Below are positions 33,255-44,240 of a stretch of 64,000 bases of DNA, one piece after another. The position numbers and the translations under genes are program-made. The notes below the pieces were generated by a model. The model made no database searches. It saw only the letters and a list, made by a program, of their open reading frames with translations, and had not been told where the DNA came from. Location of the stretch: positions 62,001 through 126,000 of the forward strand of contig SNVD02011111.1 of NCBI GenBank assembly GCA_013180625.2. The letters run 5' to 3'. How positions within the stretch are numbered: the stretch's first letter is position 1; each line of letters starts with the position of its first letter. The stretch comes from Boswellia sacra. Its lineage: Eukaryota > Streptophyta > Magnoliopsida > Sapindales > Burseraceae.

Positions 33255-33948
33255 AGAGCTTGTTGATGCTGAACTTCTTGTTGTAATCATCATTTTCTCG
33301 CTCATTGCCTGCAATTAAAAGACTGTTAATATTATTGTTTAATAAATCGGTACTAATTTGTTGTCTTGACAACATATCTGCAGCAGCGATTTCTGTGCCT
33401 TCAATATATTCAAATTCTATATTATAATCATATCCTTTTTATTATATTTAAAAATTCTATCCAGCTTTTTTCCATTGCAGCCTGAAATCTTTCTTTTTCT
33501 TGTAAATTCTACTCTTGCTTTTGTTATAGTTATATCGCTTTCCATATTTTTTGCTGGTTTTAATCCTGCATATTCTGAAATATTAGGTGCATACATTATT
33601 GGTTCTCTACCTAATATTGTCCTTGGTTCTGCTGTAATCGTAGAACCATCTGGTGCTAAATCAGTGTCCATCAGTCCTCTATATTCTTAATTAATGCTAA
33701 ACGACTCTTCTACCATGCCTACTATTTCTACTCACTATCAATACTTTCAGCACTAGATAATGTTTCATAAGAAGAATTAACTTGTTCAAGATCTATTGAT
33801 ATTTTATTTATTATATCTTCTTCTTCACTTTTATACATCATTTACGAAATAGAGAAATATTTTTAAATCAAAATCCAAAGATAAATAAGGAACATAACAA
33901 ATTTTTAAATTTATTAAATACTATTGAAACAATGAATGTATATATATA

Positions 33949-35276
33949 GGGGAAGGATTAGCAGCTCCTCTAAAGTACACCTTTTTTTACATCAATTTAT
34001 GTCCCTTATATTCATATAGGTTAATGGTTAGGATTTGATTATATAGAAAGTGAATATAAAGGCAATTATTAATTGCACATAGACTGAATAACAATTAAGG
34101 TAAGTAATTAATTACCTTTTTCTCTCTCCATTCTTCTTTGTCTTACCTTACATCCTCTCTCTTTCTTGTAATTTAGGTGTAATTTAAATTATTCCTTAAA
34201 AAATTTAAACTAAAATAATCAATGAAAATATTACTTAATTAATTACCTAAAAATACATTAATTACCCAAATAACAAGATATAATAAATTATAATTATAAT
34301 TAGGCAAAATATATTATTATATGAGTAGAGGTTTAAATTATTGCTATTATGTAGAATATAATTAGAATGGAAAGAGTAATTAATAGCACCATAATTCCAC
34401 AACCCAATTGAACCAAAATGCATGTCTTCAGAGTTTAGCAAGATTCCAATAATATATATGCCGTCAAGAATAATGTTAGTCATATAAACTTTTTACACAC
34501 AAATTGATGTGTCATATGATGATTGGAGTAGTGAATATACAAAATCAATTTATTTAATAAAAAGTGATGATGTGTGAATAAATGAATGATGCTATATCAT
34601 TAGTTTATATTCAAATTTTGTAACTACTCTTTTATTAATGCAATGAGGAAAAGCATATTACCAATTTTAATACATTTCATGTTTTTTATTCTTTTCTCGA
34701 GCAAAACAAGAAGCAAATTCATTAGTTATAATATTTCTTTGTAACCTTACAAAGATAACTGGTCAAACATATGCAACCCCTTTTGTTCTTTTATTTTGTT
34801 TCACCAAACAACACACGTACTGGCAATTCAAGTGAAATCCAAGCAAATCAATTAAAATGGTGGAACCTAAAGTTGGATGGCAGTAAAAATTGTTTGTTTG
34901 AGAGTGAGACCAATGAGAATAATAGCTGTCATGACAAATTATAATTATAATTTATTATATCTTGTTGTTTGAGTAATTAATTATCTTCAGGTAATTAATT
35001 AAGTAATATTTTCATTGATTATTTTATTTTAAAATTGTTTAAGTAATAATTTAAATTTCTTGTACAGGATGTAAAGGTAAGAGGAAGAAGAATGGAGAGA
35101 GAAAAATATCATTAATTACCTACCTTAATTGTTATTCATTCTATGTGCATTTAATAATTGTATAAATATTCACTTGTCATATAATCAAATCCTAACCATT
35201 AATCCATTTAAATCTAAAGGATATAAATTGATGTTAAAAAAAATGTATAATTTAGAGGGGCTGCTGATCCTTCCCC
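33949..35276. mobile_element. MITE-like element with long inverted ends, possibly Mutator-type
   Basis: The left arm (33949-34301) and the right arm (34937-35276) are inverted repeats of about 340-350 bp with roughly 85 percent identity by eye. Both start GGGGAAGGAT. ATATATATA lies on both sides, which fits a 9-bp Mutator-type duplication, although the flanks are simple AT repeats and give weak support. The 635-bp centre has no coding potential. Confidence 0.75.
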
Positions 35277-35903
35277 ATATATATATATATATATATGATA
35301 ACGATGCAATACAAGTTACTTATACATATTATTTTTCAATAAATTTATATACAAATTATAAATAATTACAAAAAGAATTTGAATATAATATTTATAACTT
35401 TTACATATCACATTTACAATTTTTATATTTAAATTAAATATATAAGAGAAAATATTAAAAAAAACTTTATATGCATATTTTAAAAAGGAACAAAATTGTG
35501 AAATTACAAGTTGTGAAGAAAAAAATCATCTTAATAATATTATGAATTATTTTGTTATTTATTTTATGTTTTTAATAAATTATTAATTTATATTTTCGTT
35601 GGGTCTTAAATAATTTGAGAAAAAAATATTATCTTATGTGTTTAGCAATTTAATTAATTTATTAAATTGACTTAGGTTGGGATCGAAAGATTTTGTTACT
35701 TAATTGATGTTATTATTTTATCGAATATTCATTTATTAAGATTTTACTATATAAGTTATATGTAGTCTCAATTTGTCTCTCAATGATAGTTATTAATTTA
35801 TTCTTAAATACGATAGTTTTATTATGAAAATTATTTTGATATTACGTCATTCAATATTTTTTAATAATATATTGTTATTGTTTACAAATTTTTAAATGCT
35901 AAA
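35277..35903. other. AT-rich intergenic DNA
   Basis: Starts with a (TA)n run. No gene or repeat structure was recognised before the Copia B insertion. Confidence 0.6.
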
Positions 35904-35919
35904 TGTTGGTGTAAAGATT

Positions 35920-36160
35920 ATGTCGCGTGTCGAGATGTGTCGAGATGTGTTGAGTTATTGTGTCAAGTTGATTGCGTTGAGATTATTGGTGTCAAGTGTG
36001 GTTGTCGAGATCTTGTCGAGTGTCGAGTGTTTGTCGAGTGTCGCGATTGTGTCGCATGTCGAGACTGTTGTGTCAAACTTGTTAAGTGTCGAGTATCAAG
36101 TGTCAAGCATCGAGTGGTATGTGTCGAGCACTTGTACCGAGAATGTTGATGACGAGATTT
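35920..36160 (+). repeat. GTGTCGAG array in the 5' LTR of Copia B
   Basis: GTGTCGAG and its CA/TG variants (GTGTCAAG, GTGTTGAG) recur at irregular intervals, as in the Gypsy LTR at 10860-11215. It lies between the LTR start and a TGCATGTGTCATGCACATG stretch that element C has almost at its LTR start. Confidence 0.9.
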
Positions 36161-36884
36161 TTTGTGTCAATATGCATGTGTCATGCACATGTTATATTTT
36201 GATCAACCTGTGATAAAATAAGAATGTTATTTTTATTATTATTTTACTGTTTCTAGAATTATATTTTAGGAAGTATTTGATTTATAATAAATATCTTTTT
36301 AGATTAGGATATAGTATCTTGTATCCTATTTAGAATAGGTGAATATTTATTTATCCTAATTTCTTTAGGAGTTTAATTATATCCCTTCCTATTTTATTTC
36401 TCCTAATCCTAATATGATTTTGATTTAGATCTTTTACAGGATTTCTAAGAGATTTCGTCCAGGCCTTTCACGGTATATGCCATGTCATAACTGAAGGCTA
36501 ATCACGTGGAAGAGAGATTAACGGGTTAGCAGATTTGGTTGTGAGAGAGTCTTGATTTTGGCATTCCATGAATTGATAGAAGAGCTTCAACGCAAATTGG
36601 GATGCTTTTTTAATTTTATTCTTTGAGTCTTTTGATTCATGTATGAGTGATAGAAATCGTACATGAGTTGTTGATTGAGTCTGTGTGAGTTAGTAGACAC
36701 TTGGGATAACTTACGGGTTAAGTGTTTATATAATTCAATGTCAGACTTCGTGTGTTATGTATAACTTAACTATGTGTTGTTAAGTTATCTACGACAAAGA
36801 GTGAGCAGTGTCACTAGAGTTTAAGATCTTTGCGTAGATTTTGTTTTACAAAGATTAGGTCAGTGTGTGAGGGTGAGTCAGCAC

Positions 36885-36893
36885 TATAAAAGG
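36885..36893 (+). promoter_or_regulatory. LTR TATA box of Copia B
   Basis: TATAAAAGG, about 155 bp before the LTR end; the 3' LTR has TATAAAAGA at the same place. Confidence 0.6.
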
Positions 36894-37051
36894 TCCTAAA
36901 GATTGTATAAACAAGAACTTAGTAAATTGCAGCTCTACAGTTGTCTGTGAATGTAGGTTTTACCGAACCACGTAAAAATCTTCCTATGCCAATTTACTTT
37001 ATAGTTTACTGTTATATTATCTATAACTGCATACTTCTAAAACTCTCAATT

Positions 37052-37063
37052 TGGTATCAGAGC
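37052..37063 (+). other. Primer binding site of Copia B
   Basis: TGGTATCAGAGC, exact tRNA-Met type, three bases after the 5' LTR. Confidence 0.92.
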
Positions 37064-37112
37064 AGGATCACTGATAGACAAGTGAAGAAAACGATCAGGC
37101 TAACCTGGAAGA

Positions 37113-38830
37113 CCGGAGTTTATTCGCAATGGAGGATCCGGAACACAACCACCTATCCTTGATGACAATAATTATTCATATTGGAAGGTAAGAATGATGA
37201 TGTATATTAAATCTCTTGATGACAAGGCATGGACTAGTGTGCTTAAAGGATGGACACCACCAACGAAGGTGAATGCTTTTGGTGATTCCAAAACCAAACC
37301 AGAGGATTAATGGCCTGATGAAGAATACCGACGTTCTAGCTGGAATTCAAAGGCTCTTAACGTAATCTTTGCTGCAGTGGACTTAAACAACTTCAGACAA
37401 ATTTCAAGGTACAAAGTAGCCAAGGAAGCATGGGACATACTTGTGATAAAACATGAATCTACTGCATCTGTTAAAAGATCTAAATTGATGAGATTAAATT
37501 CTCAATTTGAAAATCTGATGATGCATGAGGAGGAGTCAATTTCTAAGTTTTACTCTAAGATATGTCACATTACAAATTCAGCATACATGCTTGACAAAAC
37601 TTTCACTGATGTAGAAATTGTTAGCAAGACAATTAGGTCTGTTCCAGATAAATTTCAACCTAAAATTTTAGCCATTGAGGAAGTTAAAAACACTGATGAG
37701 ATGAAGGTTGATGAACTGATTGGCATTCTCTAAAACTTTGAAATTAATCAAAGTACTATAAAGTAAAAAGGAAAAAGCATTGCATTTAATGTGAAAACTG
37801 AAAAATCTGATGAGGAAAGTAATGATGAGCTTGATGAAACTGATTCTAAACAGATTGCTTTTCTAACAAGAAACTATGTCAAGTTTATGAAAAGAAATTT
37901 AAGGAAAAAGAATCAAGGAAAGCCATCAAACTCAAGTGAAGAAAAATTCAGAAAGTTCAGCAAGGAGAATGACAAGAAGAAGCCAAAACAACCTGAAAAG
38001 AAAGGGTAGATTCAGTGTTAAGAATGTTCTGGTTATGGGCATATTCAATCTAAATGTGCTAATCTCAAGAAGAAGAACAAAGGACTGACAGCAACATGGA
38101 GTGATGAATCAGAATTGGAGTCAGAAGATCAAGATTGCATGAGCAATTTTGTTGCATTTACTGCATCTGCAGCGGATAAAGGGAAAGCTATTATGTTTGA
38201 CATAACAGAAAATTACAGAACCAGTGTTGATCATTCTGATGAAGAAGATGGACTAGAATACTATGAAGAGTTGCAAGAGACATACAACGCACTCTATGGT
38301 GAATGGCTGAATTAGAAGGAAGAAATCAAAATCAGAAGAAGAAGATTGAGGTGCTGGAATGTTAAAAATCCTATGCTGAAAAACAGATCTCAGAACTGGA
38401 GACTATTTTGACAGACAAAACAACACATATTGAGAAAATCACAACAGAACTGGTTAAAAGCAAAAAATGTGATGATCAACTCAAAATTGAAGCAACCAAA
38501 CTTGATCAAGTCTTGAGTCTTGGAAGAGACAACTCCAATAAACATGGATTGGGGTACACAGAAGGTAATACTGCATCTTCATCAAAAACAGTTTTTGTCA
38601 AAGCCACAACATCAGGTAAGAATTCGGAACTTAACTCTTTAAAGTCAAACCCTGATTCCAAGAGCAGTGAGACATTTGTCTCTCCACTGAGATCTTTCAA
38701 ATCCAGTCCTGAAAAGGTAAGGAAATTCATTCCTACTTGTTATTTTTATGGCAAAAAGGGACACATTAGGCCTAGATGCTTTAAATTGTTGGATCTTTTG
38801 CATAAAAGATCAAAACAGTTCAAACAAGGT
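37113..38830 (+). pseudogene. Copia B gag, broken
   Basis: By comparison with A, the start codon should be at 37113-37115, but the sequence there is CCG. The gag fold then reads in one frame to 37733 with one internal stop (37307-37309). Stops near 37731 and 37764 precede the lysine-rich part. The first zinc knuckle (near 38015-38060) keeps its histidine (GYGHIQSKC), unlike A, but has a stop at its second position. A frameshift near 38330 leads into the coiled coil (38408 on). The second knuckle is at 38740-38785: GKKGHIRPRCF is kept, while the second cysteine reads tyrosine. Confidence 0.88.
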
Positions 38831-41699
38831 TGAGTCGAGTACTTAGTTGGGTCGGGTGATGCTGTATCTTCCGTTATTAAGAAAGACAAAATAGTATGTC
38901 ATGTTGCATTTGCTACACTTAATCATGCATCTAACAATTTGTGGTATTTTGACAATGGTTGTTCCAGGCACATGACTAGAAATAAACAGTTTTTAACAGA
39001 TTTTAAAGCATGTAGGGATGGTAATGTCACCTTTGGAGATGAAGCAAAGAGTAAGATCATTGGTAAAGGCACTTTGAATGTCAAAGGTATACCTAATTTT
39101 CAAAATGTCTTGTTGGTTAAAGGTTTGAAAGCTAATCTTATTAGTATTAGTCAGATATGTGATGACAAGTATGTTGTAAATTTTACCCAAAACAAATGTA
39201 TGGTCTTAGATAATTTTGGTAAATGCATTCTTGAAGGTAATAGATCTTCGGATAATTGTTATTTGGTAAAGATTACGTTTCAAGCTAGGATTTCAGATTT
39301 AGAATTGTGGCATCAAAAATTAGGACATTTAAATTACAAAGACTTGATTAAGTTAACTAAGCTAGGTGTTGTAAGAGGAGTTCCTAAACTTGATAACAAA
39401 GTTAATGAAATTTGTGGACCATGTCAAATGGGAAAACAAATTAGAAGTTCACACAAATCAAATCCACATCTTAGCACATCCAAAATACTTGATTTGTTTC
39501 ACATGGATCTTATGGGTCCAATGCAAATTGAAAGCATTACAGGTAAAAGATACATATTTGTTTGTGTGGATGATTTTTCTATATATACTTGGGTTGATTT
39601 CATTAAAGAAAAATCTGACACTTTTGAAGCTTTCAGAAATCTTTGTGTTAAGCTTGAAAATGAGCAAAATAGGAACATTGACAGGATTGTGAGAATAAGA
39701 AGTAATCATGGCAAGGAGTTTGAAAATGTTAGCTATGCTGACTTTTGCAAATATCATGAAATTGATCATGAATTTTCAGCTCCCAAAACCCCTGAACAGA
39801 ATGGCATAGTGGAAAGGAAGAATAGAACTCTTTAAGAGATGGCAAGAGTGATGCTCAATAGCAAGAAATTGACCAAAAGGCTATGGGCGGAAGCAATAAA
39901 CACTGCATGTTATATTTCAAATAGAGTTTTTCTTAGACCTGGCACTAACCAGACACCTTATGAAATTTTGAAAGATAGAAAACCGAATTTGAAATATTTT
40001 CATGTTTTTGGATACAAGTGTTACATCTTAAATAATAGAGAGCAGTTAGGAAAATTAGACCAGAGAAGTCATGAAGGAGTCTTCGTAGGATATGCTCAAA
40101 ATAGCAAAGCGAGTTTAAAATCTGAGAACTGAGGCAGTCATGGAATCTACAAACGTAGTATTTGATGATCTTGATGATTATGCAAAGTACTCACAAGAGG
40201 AAAGCATAACCAGCTTCACAGGAGATACAGAAAAATCAGATTCAAACAGCAACAAAATGAAAGATGTTGTTATGAAAGAGGAAACAACAGTTGTTATACC
40301 TAACATAACAGTAACATCTGACAACTCAGATTTGAACAGAAATTCAATCCGGAATGATGACGATAGAAAAGATCCACCCACATGGATTCAGAAGGCACAT
40401 CCAACAAGTTCTATCATTGGAATACCAGATGGCATGATGAAAACTCGAAGCAAGGTAAGAAATCAAGTAAGGTTTGCATGTTGTGTTTCTTTAGTTGAAC
40501 CAAAAAAATGTGAAAGAAGCTTTAAAAGAAGAGGTGTGGATTCAAGCAATACAAGATGAACTTAATCAGTTTAAAAGATTCCCAGGCCAAAAAATACAAA
40601 TATCATTGGAACTAAATGGATATTCAAAAATAAAATTGATGAAAGTGGTCAAGTAGTAAGAAATAAAGCTAGGCTAGGTACACAAGGTTACACACAAGTT
40701 GAAGGCATAGACTTTGATGAGACGTATGCACCAGTAGCTAGACTTAAGTCAATCAGATTACTACTTGCAATTGCTTGTTTGCTTGATTTCAAATTGTACC
40801 AAATGGATGTTAAAACAGCATTTTTGAATGGCTATCTCAATGAAGAAGTTTTTGTTGAACAGCCAAAGAGATTTGAAGATCCTAAACATCCTAATTTTGT
40901 GTACAAATTGCACAAAGGTTTATATGGTCTGAAACAAGCTCCTAGAGCTTGGTATGAAAGGTTGATAAATTTTTTGATCAATAGAGGATATAAAAGAGGC
41001 AGCAATGATAAGACTTTGTTCATCAAACATGCATCTAACTATTTTATTGTTGCTCAAATATATGTTGATGACATTGTTTTCGGATCAACTAACAAAAGCA
41101 AAATTAATGAGTTTATTAAGTTGATGTAGGAAAAGTTTGAGATGAGCATGGTAGGAGAATTAAATTTCTTTCTTGGATTACAGGTTAAGCAAATGAATGA
41201 TGGGATATTCATATCTCAATCAAAATATGCTAAAAATCTTGTAAAGAAATTTGGGCTTGAGATTTCAAAACCAATGAAAACTCCTATCAGTACTAACCTT
41301 AAACTTTCAAAAGACAATGCAGAAAAAGATGTTGCTGCAAGTTTGTATAGAAGTATTATTGGCAGCCTGCTATACCTCACGGTAAGCAGACTAGATTTGT
41401 GCTTTAGTGTAGGACTTTGTGTAAGATTTCAAGCAAATCCAAAGGAATCACATCTTGCAGCAACTAAGAGAATCATCAGGTATATTCATGAAACACATGA
41501 TTATGGAATATGGTTTTCTAAAGATACAAATGATTATTTTGCAGGGTTTAGTGATGCTGATTGGACAGGAAATGCTGATGACAGAAAAAGTACCTCAAGA
41601 GGATGTTTTTATCTTGGTACTAACTTAATTTCATGGCACAGCAAACAACAGAATTCAATTTCTTTATCTACTGCTGAAGTCGAATACACAGCTGATAGG

Positions 41700-43106
41700 T
41701 GTTTATTTATGTATTACTGTCATATCAATTTGTCCATGTCTGTTTGCTATATTCCTTGGTATTTTTATGTTTTTGTGTGGTTTTGATGTTTGTAGGAGTT
41801 TTGGAGCAACTTGCACAAAAATGGAGTAAAACCCTTCATTTTCACCTCTACTAATCAGCCAATTTCTCGGAGTTGATTGTATCGATATACAATTAACCGA
41901 TAACATGCTATATACCATTGAAAAGCTCTCGAAGTCTATTTTCTGGAGAAATTTACGGTTCACGAATTTATGTAGTGTACCAAAAGTTGTAATCAAAACA
42001 GTGTGAGAAGTATAGAAATGTAATTCCACATATCACTGTAGCATGTATAATACGGGACACTGTAGCAGGTTACTGTAGCAGAGTATATAAACACATTTTA
42101 GGGTTTTATTTTCATAACTTGAAGAGGGGAGAACGTGGAGGAGGCTGCATCTTTGGATTTCTCTCATCTCTTGGAGTTCTTGAAGGAGATTGAAGGCTTG
42201 GAAAGAGGAAGAACTACAAATCCTAAGAGATTTCATCAGATTTGCTAAGTTTATCATTTCCCTTTCATCTTCTGGAATTTTTATGTATTGTATTGTATTT
42301 ATGACGTTTTTGAACATGTGTAACTGAATCTGAATTGGTTGAGGGTGATTTCAAAGCCCTTGATATGGTTTTTGTGAGTTGATTGTGTAAGAAATTGTTA
42401 TCCAATTCTCTAATTGAAGTTGCTTGCATTTTCCCATATCTAATGCTTATGATTGCTTGCTGATTGTATTTGGGCTGGCCAACTGAATATAATCTGGTTG
42501 TTATCTATTGCTAGACTAGAAATCTTGATTCGTAATTGTCTTGAATTTCTAATCATTAGTAGCAAAATTGTGATCAGAGATTGCAATTGGAAAATACAAC
42601 CTAGTTAAATAATCCGAACTTGTGTGATTATTGCTTAGATCAACCTATCTTTCTTATCGTAATGCTTCCATTGAATTAAACTCAGAGAGCTTGTTCTAGG
42701 TTGTTTAATGGATAGAGATTAAATAAAGAGCTTGTTTTATTTAACAAAGTAAGGAAAGATTGGGATAACAGAGCTTGTTGTTATCTACAGTTGATAATTT
42801 CAATGGTGTAATTGGATGACAATTCTATGATTAATTAGCAAATCCATATCTTGTGGCAGAGAAGGATCCCTTAACCAGGTTTCTCTCATTGATTTTTCAC
42901 TCAAATTAACTTTCTGTTTTGTTATTCTTCATTTGTATTCTTAGTTCATTTAGTTAATCATTCAACAAAACCCCCCTTATTTAGTTTATTGTTGCTGGAA
43001 AATAACAAATTCAATTAGAATCAATCCTCGTGGGAACGATATCTTACTCATCACTTCATTACTTGTGCGACTAGTATACTTGCTAGTTTCGAATGCATCA
43101 ACAGCA
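41700..43106 (+). mobile_element. Solo LTR, Gypsy (Tat/Athila-like), inside Copia B RNase H
   Basis: The insert starts TGTTTATTTATG and ends CATCAACAGCA, i.e. TG...CA. ATAGG precedes it (41695-41699) and GTAGG follows (43107-43111), a 5-bp duplication with one transition. The insert lies at one point in the conserved RNase H motif, so the boundaries are certain. The tail CTCGTGGGAACGATATCTTACTC resembles LTR ends of the Tat/Athila lineages. It has a TATA box at 42084-42090. Confidence 0.85.
42084..42090 (+). promoter_or_regulatory. TATA box of the solo LTR
   Basis: TATATAA, preceded by repeated ACTGTAGCA motifs and followed by CACATTTTAGGGTTTT. Confidence 0.55.
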
Positions 43107-43421
43107 GTAGGGAGTTGTTGCACACAACTATTGTGGATGAAGCAAATGTTGAGTGATTATGGTATTGAACAAAAGTCTATAACTGTGTTTTGTGGTAATA
43201 CTAGAGCTATAAATATTTCCAAAAATCCTGTTCAGCATTCTAGAACAAAACACATTGACAAAAGATACCATTTTATAAGGAAACTAGTAGAGTCTAAAGT
43301 GATACAAATTGAACACATGTCCACTGATAGACAATTGGCTGACTTGGTCACTAAGGAATTGGATACAACAAGATTTGAAAATCTAAGAAAAGCCTTAGGC
43401 ATCTGTCAGTTATCTGAATAA

Positions 43422-44240
43422 ACACTGTATACTGTTATGTTGCTTGTAACTGTAGTATCATAAGTTTTCTTCAAATTAAGCATGTGTAAGTTGTGATATA
43501 AAAATTGAGTTAATGATAAGATACTGATTTATAAATGAAAAATACAGATAGGGCTACCAGTTTATGATGCGTGAAAGCCATCCATTGAGAGTAACTTCAT
43601 TGTATCTAGGAAATATAGTGAGGTCACCCACTCAAATAAAAAAGAGCTACCTCTATACATGTGTGAAAGCTAATGTATTTATTCACATTGAGACAAACTT
43701 TTGTGTATGTAAGAAGCATGCTCAAGTTGATTACTCAGTTAGATTCAGTGATAAAATTAATAAAGGTAAATAATCAGCTCTGAAATATGCTTTCTTAGAA
43801 TGATTCATATGATGTTCAGATATTATTGTTATGTTATTGTTAACTGTTTGCTGTTACGTTTTTCTTAACACACGATGCTTTTTATGCTTATCCAAAATTT
43901 GATTTTCTTGTGTGTCCATGTGTCAAAAATGCCATGTTAGCATTATTGAATTGAAGGGGAGAAGTTTCAGCGGCGGGAATCCTAATTCTATTAGAATTTT
44001 CAAATGGGAATCAAATTTGAATTGTTGTTCATTAATGTCAGTTGTGGAACGGTTTTGGAAAGGGAATTAACATTAAATTTTGGTAAAAACAAAATTATTT
44101 CAATTTTGGACTAGTATATTACGAATAGTTTTTGGGCTTCTCCTGTTCATACCATACTCCAACTACAGTTTTTTTCCTATCCTGCGGCTTGCTTCTCTCT
44201 TCCTGTTCTAGAAATTTTCTGCAAACCAGTAACCCTAACC
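43422..44240 (+). other. Spacer between pol and the extra ORF of Copia B
   Basis: No coding motif. It is homologous to the same spacer in C (54920-55770), including GTGAAAGCC and CTAGGAAATATA blocks, so it belongs to the element. It may hold a splice acceptor or promoter for the extra ORF. Confidence 0.6.

Larger units (their letters stand above)
25532..33870 (-). pseudogene. Reverse-transcribing-element remnant, split by the CACTA element
   Basis: Minus-strand coding traces lie on both sides of the CACTA element (33870-33258, then 25774-25532) and become continuous when the CACTA and one AGA copy are removed. Near 33385 there is a motif of the type ADMLSR, which is usual at the end of RNase H in Gypsy elements and plant pararetroviruses. 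About 120 codons follow it, charged and helical, ending with a stop at 25532. Upstream frames are broken by several stops and at least one shift. No RT active site is visible. I cannot tell a pararetrovirus copy from an LTR-element fragment. Confidence 0.35.
35904..37048 (+). repeat. 5' LTR of Copia B (1145 bp)
   Basis: Begins TGTTGGTG, ends ACTCTCA. The first 250 bp are a GTGTCGAG array. TATAAAAGG at 36885-36893 is the probable promoter box. Confidence 0.95.
38936..43421 (+). pseudogene. Copia B pol, broken and split in RNase H
   Basis: Protease starts near 38939 with DNG in place of DSG. The GAG-pre-integrase motif LWHQKLGHL is near 39310 and the zinc half CGPCQMGK near 39420. In integrase the first Asp (DLMGPM) and the Glu (GIVERKN) are present, but the second Asp reads Asn (RSNHGKEF). 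A stop follows at 39833. The RT has a short deletion near 40580 relative to C, the TAFLNG motif and an intact YVDD at about 41065. A stop at 41127 precedes GELNFFLGLQ. RNase H (DADWTGNADDRKSTSRG) is interrupted at 41700-43106 by a solo LTR and resumes with SCCTQLLWMKQ, ending at 43421. Confidence 0.92.

Noticed and set aside
39390..39692. 100-codon second frame within the Copia B integrase
   Set aside because: An out-of-frame shadow of the well-supported integrase frame.
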